This document shows, piece after piece, positions 22,109 to 35,300 of a DNA stretch of 64,000 bases (positions are counted from its first letter, which is position 1; each line of letters starts with the position of its first letter). A model generated the notes under the pieces. The model had not been told where the DNA came from and did not search any database. It worked only from the letters and a program-made list of their open reading frames with translations. This stretch comes from Gibbula magus (taxonomy: Eukaryota > Mollusca > Gastropoda > Trochida > Trochidae). Position numbers and translations under genes: made by a program. The stretch is from NCBI GenBank assembly GCA_936450465.1, contig OW388293.1, positions 83,784,134-83,848,133 on the forward strand, in the 5' to 3' direction.

Positions 22109-22180
22109 TCTACACAACTGAGAGACTGGATCATCCAACAGGTAGTCTACACAACCGAGAGACTGAATCATCCAACGTGT
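22103..22180 (+). repeat. Tandem duplication spanning the PAWR stop codon
   Basis: The stop region GTGTAGTCTACACAACTGAG and the bases to ATCATCCAACA recur directly after it with two or three differences, and GTGTAG recurs again at the end. The duplication begins at the last codons of the gene, so the extra copies lie in the UTR. Confidence 0.7.
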
Positions 22181-23842
22181 AGGCGGTCTCAAAGTGTCGC
22201 TGTCTCAGTATGGGATATTGAAGCACAGCCAGCGATATAGTGTTCTCATGAATCTATGTAACTCATCTTCTCCAACATTTAGGCCTTGTTTACATTGAAA
22301 TACACGGTTCTCTGTGAGCAGTCTCCATCGTGTAGTCAGTGGTCCTCATTCTCTCACTGTAGAGGTCGATCTCTTCCCCAGTCCAGATGCCAGTGGACAG
22401 ATTGACTGTGTTCTCGTGGAGCAATGTAATCTCTCTTATTCTCACTGGAATAGCTTCAGATTGACAAGCAGATTTTAAAGAATGTTCGTTCCAATGCACA
22501 ATCTTTCATGGACAGATGGATTGACAGTGTCCTGATGAATTGTCTTTATGTAAGTGATGCTGTGATGCTGGATGTTTCTGATTAAATGATAACAACGTGA
22601 GCATTGGTTGGAGGACATTACATGAGTTGGTGAACCCATGGACGTGTACAGTGAAACTTGGGACAGTGTATAGCGAGGTGATGTGAAGTGATGTGAAGTG
22701 ATGCTACAAGGAGCGCTGTGATACGGAGGATACTACTGACGATGATACAGTGGTGCAGAGCCTGTAGTTTCAACTCTTCGTCATACTTTCACAGAGCCCC
22801 TTGGTCTAAGGGCATCCTTAACCCATAGTAATACCTTAGTAATGACATTGGGTTATGATCAAGTAGTCTGAGGGTGCTGTGTGAGTGGGTCAAGGTGTAT
22901 AAGTGATGTTTTGATATTGAGAGATTTGAAATTACAGGTGCTGGTTGTGATGTTTGATTGTGTTGGACCCAACTCTAGAGGTTCGGAATTAGAGAGTAAC
23001 TTATACAAAGTGTAAGGTTGATAAACTATGTAATGTAGGGAGGGTATTATCAATTGAAGCCAGTTTTAATGTTTTGTTAGAAGTGGACTAGAAGCTGATA
23101 TGGTATTGAGGTCGAGTGATGAGGTCCAGTGGTGCCTATGTCGGATCTCTTTGTGATACGTTAGGTTGATGACATAATGTAAAGAAGATAATTGATAGTT
23201 TTCATCAAATACCTTGTATATCTCATCCAGTGAAGTATACTGAGAGTCATTAGAAACACATCACTGATAGATTAGCATTTACGGCTCATTAGCATCAAAG
23301 GACGATGTGATAATGAAATGTGTTATGACATTGCAATGCATTTATTGACCAAGGCAAGATGGTTTAATTAAACAGACAGCGTAAAATCTGAAGTTCACAC
23401 AGGTAAACAACAACAAGAAAGACAACGTCAGTATCACATATCCGCCTTCTTTCATTGAAACTGAAGTTGTCCATGTTGGAAGGAACTGGTATCTCAAATC
23501 TGTGACCTGGGTCGCATTCCTCCAAGTAATCGTAAAGTTACAATCAACTGTAGCCCATTCTTTAAACATTGGCTACAATTGGTCTTAGCCTTACGATCGA
23601 TTGTAAGAGTTTTGAGGAACGGCCCCTGGATGTAATGGTCTTGATGTGGGGTTGTGACGTGTGGTGGTTCCTGACATTGACGGTCACGTGTGCTGCCTGT
23701 TTATTGAAGACACTGGGAGAGTTTAATTATTGTCGACATGTGACCATTGAATTGTCCAGTCACTGCCCAGGTGGATAATCCAGCATGAAGCAAACCCACT
23801 ACTCGATCTGTCAATAGCTGATAATCGGGGCATCGTAATAAA
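22109..23842 (+). other. Probable PAWR 3' UTR
   Basis: Follows the TAG. It starts with an imperfect tandem duplication (about 22103-22180) in which GTAGTCTACACAACNGAGAG and CATCCAAC recur. The first AATAAA on this strand is at 23837-23842, giving a 3' UTR of about 1.7 kb if used. A foldback element (23508-23627) would then lie inside the UTR. The end is a guess. Confidence 0.4.
23508..23627. mobile_element. Foldback MITE, GGGGCC-type end
   Basis: The right end, read on the complement, is GGGGCCGTTCCTCAAAACTC then TTACAATCGATCGTAAG. The left end is GGGTCGCATTCCTCCAAGTA then ATCGTAAAGTTACAATC. The two pair imperfectly around a short centre, so the element is mostly one inverted repeat. No coding capacity. 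Confidence 0.55.
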
Positions 23843-24287
23843 TTCAGAATTGGAATGAAAGACCAAAAGCCATGTGATTCTTACAGGAAAACTGACAAAC
23901 TTAAACCCAATTTACATTTCGGATCAATTCAGTCATCGTCCATGCTCTGCAGGACAATTTGTGACAGTTCTGTGATCATCGTGTGTCACTTGACCACACC
24001 TGCGTGCATCCTACTCTCACTTTGAAAATTGATTCGAACTATTCATGTCAGTCAAACTTACATCATCAGAACAGGTGATGTTTCTGATGACTTTCGGTAT
24101 AGAAATGTACATTTTCATGAGTTGCGCAGGCACGAGTGTCAGTATATTATTTCTACTTCACGAAATGAGCTATACATGGTATTCAATGAGTAATGCAGTT
24201 TTTCTATTTATTAGATTTAACCAATTATTATGTAAATTATTAATTATTTTTATGAATGTAGCATCCATGACCGCCTTGCTTCATCAT

Positions 24288-24363
24288 TTGACGTCATCCT
24301 ATTGTTACGATGACATCATCCTATTGTTACGATGACGTCATCCTATTGTTACGATGACGTCAT
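24288..24363 (+). promoter_or_regulatory. Cluster of four CRE-type sites in a 22-bp tandem repeat
   Basis: TGACGTCA or TGACATCA followed by TCCTATTGTTACGA repeats with a 22-base period. Sites begin at about 24289, 24311 (variant TGACATCA), 24333 and 24355. Spacing of two helical turns places all sites on one face of the helix. The cluster lies about 2.2 kb after the PAWR stop. Confidence 0.5.
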
Positions 24364-24369
24364 ATGCTT

Positions 24370-27300
24370 GAAAGTGTTACTTCACTGTGTGGAATAACAT
24401 GTTATTTCACTCGTGGGGAAAACACATATTTTATTTTAATTAAGAAATGCTGTATTTTTTCTTTGAAGATATAATGTAAGAAGATTTTATGAAGTTTTAA
24501 TTTGATAGATGTATGTTTAGCATAGCATGTTGAGATGCTCTGTTTGTGATTTTATGAATGTGAAACATCAGTGACCTGCCCTGACATTGTTCACTGTGGG
24601 TAACCTCTTTTATCATTGAATGTTCACAAGCGCTCAGATTATCCTCGGAGCTTTGTGTTACTGATGCAAGTCTGGTTAGTGGAATGGTAAACGCTGAATC
24701 AAGGGACTGAACTGAGTGGGGAACTGATTCTATAGCTTCATGTATCATAAATACAGTTGTCTAAGTTCTTTGAAGATTAATTTAGCAAGTTAGTCTCCGT
24801 GATATTTTGTGTGGTTTGACACTGATATCTCCTGGCTGTGAGATTGTAGGGAGAGAGTGATTGGCTTTGAGGTGAGACAGGAGGTTATTCCATGCTCCAA
24901 CATTCCCATATCACCAGCACACTACTCTATTTATACCATGGTTTGCTAGTCCCTAACATATCTACTGCTGCTCGGTCTATAGCCATCACCAGTCACTTTT
25001 CAAGTACTTCAAGCTTATCATATAATTTACCTTTCTGAAAGGCCTAAGTTCTATTTGAAAGGGCTTGAATTTGTGGTCAGTTTACATGTATATTTCATGT
25101 CAATTTTTGCCACTTTTGTTGTTCCAATACATTGCCATTCCTTTTTATCACTTATAGCAATTTTACGTTTTCATGCACATATCTGATGGATAAAGATCTT
25201 GTGTTGCTTTAGCAGCGATTGAATAGTAAACATTCCAAATAATTTATTTGTAAATACGATAAAATGTTGATTAAATCAGATTAAAGAATAAGCAAAACAA
25301 TAAATCAAATCAATATTTCTTTGTCACTTGAAATGTTTTTAATGAAATATTTAGGTTCTGCCATTTGTCACAATTTTGGCCATTTTAATCCCTTAAAACT
25401 TGATTGGAATCAGATGACATGACTGTTTACACTCGACATATCAGTGATATTGTTTTATAATAATTCTTGCATGTTTCAAATTGGACAGTTATCATCATTT
25501 CAAGAGTTGATCAGTGAATGTCTTTTAGTTTATATAAATAAGAAACTATAACAAATACAAATGGTTCAAAGGCGGGAGGAAATTGATGAATGTTGATGTT
25601 TAATATAATTTGTTTACTTAAATGTTTATTTAATGCAAATTTCTTTTGAAATAGTTATAATGAAAGTGAGATGGGTTATATTTTTGGAAAATATAAACAA
25701 TTAGTTCAAAATTTAGTTTTTAATGATATCTATGGAAAAGTTGTGATATATGAAAAATTAAGAAAATTAAAATTAATTATAAGTATATAACAAATTTCAG
25801 TTACGTTTTAAGATTAGTAAAAATTAGATATTTATTTTACTGTGAAATGTGATTCAAAGTTTTCAGAGTTGTGTTAACATTTTTGTTTATTGAATCTGCT
25901 TTATGTATTTATACATTCAGTTAGTGTTGTCTTGCAATTTGTCTTCATTGTTTTTATATTAGTGCATTTGATGGCCGGTGAAGTTTGAACATTTCAAATC
26001 AAATGAAACCATCAGCTCTCAATCGAAGGTTGTGTTATGTTCAGTAGTTGTGCCATGTTTTTCTCATGTATTCAGTTTATTATGTTTTCTTTACATTTGC
26101 TTAATATTTTAAAAAAGAAACCGTGATATGCTAACTTTGTGAGAAACCTCTTGGAGTCCAACTTTATGAGTAAGAAATGTAACAAAAAAGGTCATTGTCA
26201 GTTTTAAATGCGCAAGGACAATCATGTAATATACAAGATAGGACTTTTAAATATAAACTTGTTAACATTTTATTACAAAATGATAAATCAACTAATAATT
26301 TGGGGGGGATTCCATGTTTGTACTCAAATAGAACATTCAGCTTAGATTGAAGTGAACTCGCAATGTTCAGAGGTGCCATGTTGAGATTCGTTTATGGGAA
26401 TCGATTGAATGATGCAGTGACTGTACCAAGGAAAGTTGGTTGAAACTAAAAGACTGACGGAGTAGGTCCAACTGTAATTCCATGTACGACTCCAATGTTG
26501 CCATCCTGTACGTTGATTCCCTAGTTATCCTGCTAGGTCTAACTGCAATTTTATTTCTATTGATTTGTTTATGTATTACAAGAAAATAATTCTATTTTGA
26601 GCTTCAAATCAAATAAATGTTCAGTTCCTTATATACTTATAAGATAAACAGAAGCCTTGGACTGGCCTTGTATAGATGGTAGAGAAGTTGTGAATCAAAA
26701 CTGGGAGAGAATCTGCAACAAGCAATATGTCCTTTGATATCATGTTTTAGAATCTCTTCTAATTGTGTTCAACTTACAGTTTTCGTGAACTAGTCCATAG
26801 GATGCAATGTAACGATTTGACTATTGAAAGGTTGAAGGGTATCTAGTATATTGGGTTCTATTTGCTTCACTTCCTTATGTTGTTTTTGCTGCGCCTTATG
26901 AAATATTATATCCTGTGCATGAACTAGCTTCTAGCTTGCTTGGCTAGTGTCGTATTTCCTCTACTCATCGCCGGGTGACTTGACTCAGCAGAAAATAGAG
27001 ACGAGCAAAGCTTCAAGAGAAATACGAGACATCCTCCATTGGTAGTTTGAGAAACTCCGTAATAAGCACGTGACACATTCCATGTTTGAGGAAGGCTCAA
27101 CACTTTAACACTGGAGCACGGTGCTTCTTGGAGAACATGCGGTGAATATGTACATAGGAACTCCATATCGTAATTCAAACATAGATAAAAAAAACCTACA
27201 CCATATGTAATATCGGGTGTAGGGTTTTATCTAAGTTTTAGTTACGATATTAAATTCATGTGAATATATATCAGTGTAGGTCGAGCACACATCGAATTTC

Positions 27301-28915
27301 ACACAAGCTAGTGATTTATTCTTTAGATATTGTTCCAATTTCATGGTTTATTTTAAATTACCAAAATAATCCAGACATAACAGATGTCACTCATTGGATG
27401 CTGAGGTATTTAAGTTTAATTTCCTTCGTCCATATTCTTTGGGTTGGTGGCTTTCCAGAACGTTAGCTTGTTAGTTTTACAACTTATTTAACTGTCTCTG
27501 TTTCTCAAGAAGCATCTCACATGAGAATATAGCCCAGTTTGGGTATGTGCAATCTATTCACACACACATGTATATTCTCACCGGCATAATGTTCACGAGT
27601 AATTTATTTATTGAAGAACGGCAGAACAAGACACCTGCCATATACATCCTTAGACACTTAGCTAATATTTTAAGATATTATATTTCAATATATCGAGAGC
27701 TTTTATTAACTGCCAAATAAAATGTGTGTATTATTCATTCTTGATTATAGTTTTATGTACAGTTTATTCAATTCTTTCAATGTGCTACATCGGTGAATCA
27801 TTATGGTCTCCTCATTTGGTTTGCGTTTCCAGAAAAGGGTAAGACTTTATTTTGAACATCTATTAAGACAAAGATTTTATTGACGGGTTGTCTTTAGAAC
27901 CTGTCTCTGGCTCTAGTCTATTCCAAAGTTGTTTATAAGATGGAAGGGAAGATTACATTGAGAATGTGGATGAAGAAAGGTGTAAGATCGCTTGTGGCAT
28001 GTTTAAATGAATGCATGGTTGCTGCATTTGTGTTATTTGATAATTATTTTGTAACAGTGCTTACTCATTGAGCGTTTTGTTCAGTATGCGAGTTACTGAA
28101 TCATTTACACAGAGATGAAAGTAGCGAGGTACATTCTTCTGATCTGTAGAAGAAACGTGTTGTATTGAAATAAGATACTAATAATTAAATACATAGCTCA
28201 AGGTATGTGATAAATGACATATCAAGATACTAGTTTCTGTGTGAGATGAGCGTGATGTGAGTTACAAGAAGACTTCAGCTTCTGCAGACAAAAGTGTGAA
28301 CGGACGGTTAATCTAGTTGAAATGTACCTGTAGTTGTAACATTATCTAATGATGACACATCTAAAGAAACTGACAAAACATTTGTGTTAAGCATGTCAAA
28401 CAACCAATGAAAACATTGCTTGCATGCTGTTAAGGATGTATCTATTGGAATCCTCGAGAGCCTGACGTGCTTGGTCCACATAGGCCACTGTAAGTTTCCT
28501 TAGATACACATCTACAGGTGCATTTATACAGATTTATAAGTGCAGGTATAGGTATTGATGTTCTATACAAATTAGAATTTGGAAGTTGATGTTGATGAGA
28601 GTTACCTCCCCTAGTTAGTATCCATGACATTCATTCATGTGTTAGTGTGACGAGAGTTAACTGTTAATTGTATGATGCTTGTTAAAATCATTTCATTAAC
28701 ACAACCAAAGATAATATAAACAAAGAAATTATTTGTTTCTAGTTATCAGTCAAACTGTGCGAGACTTTTACTGTAAAGTTATCTAATTGTGCGAGTTACA
28801 CAACCAAAATCTGTCCATAATTCTTCAAAACATGTCCATTGATAACTGCGTAGCAAGCGTGTCCTAAACAGCCTTCTAGATGTTGTTGCTGTGTGTCCAT
28901 ACCGTGTACAGTCCA
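24370..28915. other. Long AT-rich intergenic stretch, no gene recognised
   Basis: About 4.5 kb with very AT-rich parts (25200-25850). Open frames are under 90 codons and none shows a domain. The sequence ACACCATATGTAATATCGGG near 27199 has no match elsewhere that I noticed. Confidence 0.5.
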
Positions 28916-29033
28916 GGGCCTCCTTTCACAAAGCTACCTTTACTAAGGTTAACCTTATCTCCCATCCTTTAACATTGCGCTAAGGCTACCTTAGTGACTT
29001 ACAATCACCTTAGTGTTTTGTGAAAGGGGCCCC
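28916..29033. mobile_element. Foldback MITE with GGGCC ends
   Basis: Left end GGGCCTCCTTTCACAAAGCT, right end (complement) GGGCCCCTTTCACAAAACAC. The inner parts also pair (ACTAAGGTTAACCTTA against CTAAGGCTACCTTAGTG). A related fragment is at 19105-19205. No coding capacity. Termini beginning GGGCC are often seen in PIF/Harbinger-type MITEs, but I cannot confirm the family. Confidence 0.7.
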
Positions 29034-29130
29034 AGTACTCGACTCTTTTGTATGTATGGAGGTCCAGAAGGGACACAGTCCAGTACTCGACTCTTTTGTA
29101 TGTATGGAGGTCCAGAAGGGACCTAATCCA
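29032..29130 (+). repeat. 48-bp direct duplication
   Basis: CCAGTACTCGACTCTTTTGT and the bases up to GGTCCAGAAGGGAC occur twice in direct succession, immediately beside the foldback element at 28916-29033. The copies are nearly identical. Confidence 0.85.
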
Positions 29131-31316
29131 GGACTGTAGAGCCATGACATTACATAGTGGAGAGGAATTTATGTAGAGAAATTATGTTCATATTTGTATA
29201 TATGTAAGTATGTCAATGTTTGTACATTTCAATGTATCTACTGTAAGGTTTTGATTAATTAATGCAGTACTAAATTATTCCAACCTGATGCTTAGGAACC
29301 AAAATTCAGTTTTTTTATTAAGTGTTTGTACTTTAAAGCTTGTGCGCTTAACTTGGATTTAATTTTGTTCATCCCATTTTGTTGATCTCAGTCCAGTGAT
29401 AGTTGTCTCGCATAATGTATATTTATGTCTTCCTTCGCTTCATGCACGGCTCTTTCTCTTCTCACTGTATCTCCCACTGTGCTTATATCATAATTATTCA
29501 CTTTTTAATCTTATACTTAATAAACCGCAAAGCCTTTCACCAATTTCTGTGGTGTCTTATGCATTTCTCTACTTTTTGACTCGGTACACCAATACACATT
29601 TGAATCCCAGAAATCAGTGAGATGGGCCTTAGTTTAGTTATCTTTTATGCTTTTCTTTTTCAATTTCTTAGTCAGTACAGAAAGAATTTCACTGCATTTT
29701 TCAACTAGGGACTCGTTATCTTGTAATCAAAAGGAACAGTGTCTCCGACTACTAACAACTTTTTTCACCAATTTAATAAATGTTCATCTCTAAAAGCATT
29801 TTCTTTCAAATGAAAACTTTCAGTTTTGCATTTATTTTCACTAATATCTTATTTTTTGTTGCTAAAATATGTTTACATCTGTCTATGGTTGATGTTTACA
29901 GCTCATCTTGGTTGCTTGTTTTGATTAAAGAGTCCTATTTTAGAATAAACTAAAAATGAAATTGTTTAATTTCTATTTTGATACAAGAAAATGTTCTTTT
30001 ATAATACAGAGTGTTCACTGTTTTCTTCGGATATCTTTTTAATGCTATTTTATTTCCTGCCCCCTTTAGTTTATTTATGCAGGTCGTATTTAAATCAGTT
30101 TCTCCCAAGTTGTTTTGTCATTCCTTGCCGGCACGGAGCTGTAGACACACAGATCGATCCAACTCATCTGTGTGTTCCGTTATGTACTGTACAGCCAAAG
30201 TATGTTTACTTCTGCAATGTCTCGTAGAGGACAATAAATATATGTACGGCTGAAGCTTCTTTTGTTTTCTTTCTATTGGAGATCGGTACCTTCAGAATGT
30301 AATAAAAGTATATATATCTTGCATCCATAGATATTGCACCGTCAGTCAAGACAAACATATCCCACCAACATGCTTTGGAGAGCCTTAGAGCAAGTGGGTT
30401 AAACATCTAGGAGTTTCTGAATGCTCAAACATTAAATTCAAAGGACCAGCAAAACAGCTTGTATGCTCCAATTGCCAGTTCGCTCATTTCCACCGCAGTT
30501 CATTCCCACCGGATTGAGCAATCTGAACAACACCGCCAATGAATTCATTGTAGCAAACGCTCAGAGGATGCCGATGTTCATACACAACAAAGCAGTTCTC
30601 TTCCACCTCACCGTTACTCCAAATGTGAGGTGTCACTGGTTATACAATCTCGAGGTCCAAAATTCTAAGATTTGTTTGGAAATCATTATCAGCCATAAAC
30701 AAGTGTAGAACCTACTTCTGTTTTCCTTTTTAAGCAACTCAATTCCATTAACGCATAGCTCTCTGCCAATTATCAAGGTCCCTGTCTTTGAGTTTAGAAA
30801 AGTATCACCTAAATAACTGTTGTTTGAAAGGGGGATCAATCATCCTCTAATCCACTAAATTGTCACTGTTGAGAAATTCAACTCGTGCTAGACAAAAAGC
30901 CTAAAGCTTATTGCTTTACTACTATCACAACACTGTTGTCAAATTTGCAACAATGTGTCCACTCAAACCGAGTCGGCTAATTAATGTCAATCTCAACATT
31001 GTGATTAACCATAACCAGCAAATAATGGACAACTATGTTATTGATTCCTACTCGATCTTTAAATTAACAAGATTGTCTAATACTCTTCCCGAATTGTAAC
31101 AAAACAATAAGGACAAGCAGTTCTATTTGTATTTAAATGATGGCATTTTTCGACTACAAACTGTAGTCCCTGTTCTATCTAAGTCCTTACACTTAGTGTG
31201 AAGCTACCACCTGAGATACATTTTTCCTCCTGCAAGGTGGTAACTAGAGCTATTAAGTTTCATACTGCATGTTTTCTCCCGATTGATGGCTAAATCATCC
31301 CTCTTTGTAATAGTTA
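29131..31316. other. Intergenic, no gene recognised
   Basis: AT-rich. An open frame of 81 codons begins at ATG 30463 (LPVRSFPPQFIPTGLSNLNN) but has no domain that I recognise and no nearby splice partner. It could be a piece of an old mobile element. Confidence 0.4.
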
Positions 31317-31403
31317 GAACCTATGAAGAGAAATCTTCGTGATTAAGAAGGGGCGGAGCGAGCGAGCCCCTTCTTAATCACGAAGATTTCTCTTCATAGG
31401 TTC
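31317..31403. repeat. Perfect 38-bp inverted repeat (hairpin)
   Basis: GAACCTATGAAGAGAAATCT through GATTAAGAAGGGGC (31317-31354) is repeated in reverse complement at 31366-31403. The 11-base loop is GGAGCGAGCGA. It borders the left end of the DNA element that holds the LTR retrotransposon. Confidence 0.9.
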
Positions 31404-31768
31404 TTACTGACTTAGAACTCCACCTACTTTTGATTGACAGGTTCAATGACGTCACTGTTTCCGTGAGTTCCTACGTAATCGTTTCATATGACGCGATGTC
31501 GCCAAGCTGTATGGACGTGTTTTTATGAACTCTCACTTTTCGAAAAACGTATTTGATCGTAACATTTGTTGTGGTTAAACTAGAGATAATCTTCCGTCTG
31601 TCTTTGAGGTGAGCTCATTTTCCTCTGTTCATTGTATTCGGAAATAGGTTATTTATAACCATGTAGAGACCGTTGTCTAAATCAAATTGTGGAATGTGCG
31701 AGTCATTAAAATTAACATTGTTGTTTCATTATTTAATGCAGATGGAAGTAAATATCTATTTAGTTATT

Positions 31769-31773
31769 AGTGC
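31769..31773 (+). repeat. Target site duplication, left (AGTGC)
   Basis: AGTGC directly before the left LTR equals the five bases directly after the right LTR (36762-36766). Confidence 0.9.
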
Positions 31774-31923
31774 TGTTACGGTATCTATAAATAGAACGTG
31801 GCGCAATCGCATCGATGCCGCCAAACCATTCAGCCTGCCATGTGCGCGGCCAACACTGTAATGTTACTAGAATAAACATCTAGTCGTCCAAGCCATCGTT
31901 GTCAACTTTATCAGATGGAAACA
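31774..31923 (+). repeat. Left LTR (150 bp)
   Basis: Starts TGTTACGGTATCTATAAATA and ends CAGATGGAAACA. TATAAATA at about 31785-31792 can act as a TATA box and AATAAA at about 31871-31876 as a poly(A) signal. I find no difference from the right LTR. Confidence 0.95.
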
Positions 31924-31938
31924 TGGTGTCAGAAGTGG
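31924..31938 (+). other. Primer binding site, tRNA-Leu type
   Basis: TGGTGTCAGAAGTGG begins directly after the left LTR. It is complementary to a 3' end CCACTTCTGACACCA, which fits animal tRNA-Leu (CAA type) as I recall its acceptor end. Confidence 0.8.
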
Positions 31939-32313
31939 TCAACGATTACCCGCTGTCCAGTGACAAATTCTACAAACTTTAAACGTCAGGGAAGTGTGTA
32001 TTATCATTGACTTTAGTGAACGAACTTGATTCACATCGACGACTCGCATGTTTACCGGTCAGCGTTCATCACTTGAAACCGCTACGATCAATCTTAATAA
32101 CCTTCAACTACTCCATCACTTCAAATACGATTTTCATAACATCTTGATTATGTTCATCGATCTATTTTGGAAGTAGTGTGATTCTACAACGACGTACGTG
32201 TGTTTTCTATGTATGGCACGCCGTTTTGACCAAAATAAGTAAACGTCACAGTGTATACTGACAAACTCTAAAACAAGTGACAATTCTCAAAACTCACACT
32301 AATTTTGATCAGT

Positions 32314-35300
32314 ATGGCTACTGGTAATCAAGCAGAAGTTGTACCTCTACCTGTGGATGTACCTATAACTCCATTCCAAAGCAATATACCCTCACCACCT
32401 AAACTTGAACTGAAAGGTAATTTATCTCAAAACTGGAAAAGGTGGCGACAAGTGTGGGACTCATTTGAGATCATGGCTAGGATTGATCCAACCAATCACA
32501 AATATAGACTTGCTTCCTTCATTACTTACATTGGTCCAGAGGCATTGGATATTTTCAATGGCCTTCCCTTTGAAAATCCAGCGGACAAGAAGGATATGGA
32601 CAAGGTGTTGTCGTTAATGCAAAAACATTGTCTAGGTGAGACAAACGTGATCTACGAACGGTATATTTTCAATAATAGAATGCAGCTAGACGGTGAAAGT
32701 ATTGATACCTACTCAAACCACTTGAGAACTCTATCAGCTTCCTGTAACTTTCAAGCACTCCAGGATGAGTTGATCCGTGATCGCATTGTCTGTGGTATCA
32801 GGGACACTGGAACTAGAAGGAAACTATTGCAGGAACCAAAACTGACTCTCAAGAAGTGTATTGATATATGTCGAGCCACAGAATCAACTTCAGCTCAAGT
32901 CAAGGCAATGAGTAAGGAGGAAATTCATGCTGTACACAAACATACTTCAAAGTTTAAACATCACTCAAAATCACAGGGCTACAAACCTCAAAAGAAACAG
33001 AACTCTGACCATGAAAAGCCTGGTGACAAACAACTGAAACACAAGTGCAAGTATTGTGGAGGAAAGCATCCACCTCAACGGACCAAGTGTCCTGCCTATG
33101 GTGAGAAATGTGGTAACTGTGGAAACACTTCACACTTTGCTTCAATGTGTCGATTTCGAAAGAAATCGAAAGTGCATGCTGTTACAGAGGAATATTCTTC
33201 AGATTCTGAGGAGGAACTTCTCATTATTGACTCCGACGAAACAGTGCATTCTGTGACAGAAGAGTTTCCTGTGAAGATTTTCACAAATCTGGAAATTGAC
33301 TCTAAGCTTGTGAAGTTCCAAGTTGATTCAGGGGCAACATGTAATATTATCTCACAAAGGGATTTGCCTAAAACTGCCAAGTTACAGCCAAGTCACATAA
33401 ACCTTCGGATGTATAATGGCAGCAAGCTTGAATCTGTCGGCACCACAACACTACATCTTAGAAATCCTAAGAACTCAAAGAAGTATCGTGGTAAATTCAT
33501 CGTCGTGCAAGAGGAGCGAGTACCTCTCATCGGCTCGAAATCTGCCCAGCAGATGAACTTCATCAAGGTGCTTCATGAGAACTTGTTCAGTGTAACTGAC
33601 ATGGAGTCAAACCCAGAAACTTACGCTGTACAATCAACACCACCTCTCACCAAAGATGACATTCTGGATAAATTTGCAGATGTCTTTCAAAACACTCCAG
33701 GAGAACTCCAAGGAAAGCAGAAGCTGGAAATTGACCCTAGCGTCACACCAGTTAAGCAGCCTCTCCGTAGAATTCCCCATGCTCTGAAGAAGGATTTAAA
33801 GCAGGAATTAAAGAAATTGGAGCAGTTAGGAGTTGTTGCTTCTGTTGATACTCCTACAGACTGGGTGTCTAGTCTTCTTGTTGTGAAGAAACCTTCAGGC
33901 CATTTACGAATCTGCATAGATCCGAAGCCTCTGAATAAGGCTCTGAAGCGATGTCATTATCCTCTCCCTGTCATGGATGATATTCTGCCTGATATAGCGG
34001 ATGCCAAAGTGTTCTCAAAATGTGACCTCAAAGATGGTTTCTGGCATGTTGTGCTAGACGAGGACTCTAGTTACCTCACCACCTTTGGCACTCCCTTTGG
34101 TAGATTTCGGTGGCTCAGACTCCCCTTCGGTGTATCACCGGCGCCGGAAATCTTCCAACAGCGACTTGATCAGGCTCTCCAGGACTTGCCAGGTACCTTT
34201 CGCGTAGCCGATGACATCTTGATTACAGGTGAAGGTCCAACAATTGAACAGGCAATCGAGAATCACGATCAACGTTTCATAAAACTCATGCACAGGTGCA
34301 GAAAGAAAGGAATACATCTGAATCCAGCGAAGTTGGAACTCAAGCGCTCAGAAGTTTCCTACATTGGACATCAGCTGACAGCTGAAGGATTGAAACCAGA
34401 TCCTAGTAAAGTGCAAGCCATTCTTCAGATGCCCAAACCAGTGGACATTAAAGGTGTTCAACGTGTGATCGGCATGGTGAACTATCTCTCAAAATTCATG
34501 GAAAACTTGTCAGACATGTGCGAGCCTCTACGCCAACTGACGAGAAAGGGCAATGCGTGGAACTGGGACCATGAGCATGATGCTGCTTTTGAAGCCATTC
34601 AAAAGGCAGTAACACAGACACCTGTCCTCAAATACTTCAACTGCAAAGAAGACGTCACTCTCCAATGTGATGCGTCCGATACTGGACTAGGCGCTACTTT
34701 ACTGCAAGGTGGCCAGCCAGTGGCTTATGCGAGTAGAGCACTCACCTTGACTGAAAGGAATTATGCTCAAATAGAGAAGGAGTTGTTGAGTATCTACTTC
34801 GGGTTCACAAGATTCAATCAGTACTTGTATGGACGTCAAGTGTCTGTTGAATCAGACCATAAGCCTCTTGAGACAATCCATAAGAAGCCTTTGGTCACTG
34901 CGCCGAAGCGACTTCAGCGAATGCTTCTCGCCTTGCAGAAGTATGACTACTCCATAACCTACAAACAGGGCAAGGACATGTTCCTTGCTGATACCCTGTC
35001 TCGCGCATACCTCAACGAGACAGTGAGAACCAAAGATGTGGAAATGGAGACGGAAGAAATCCACATGGCTGATTACCTACCTGTGTCCAATACCACACTT
35101 GCCATGATTCAGGAAGGTACCACAGCAGACGAAACACTCCAAGCCGTCACCAAACTGATACAATCTGGATGGCCAAATCAAAAGACTGAAATCCCCAATT
35201 TGGCCCTACCCTACTACCATGTTCGAGATGAACTATCTGTTCAGGATGGTGTTGTGTTCCGTGGGACAAGGTGTGTTATCCCCAAGGGTTTGAGATCCAA

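Noticed and set aside
30463..30708. 81-codon plus-strand frame that might be a small gene
   Set aside because: No recognisable domain, no splice partner and no conserved flanks. Mentioned only as part of the intergenic stretch.
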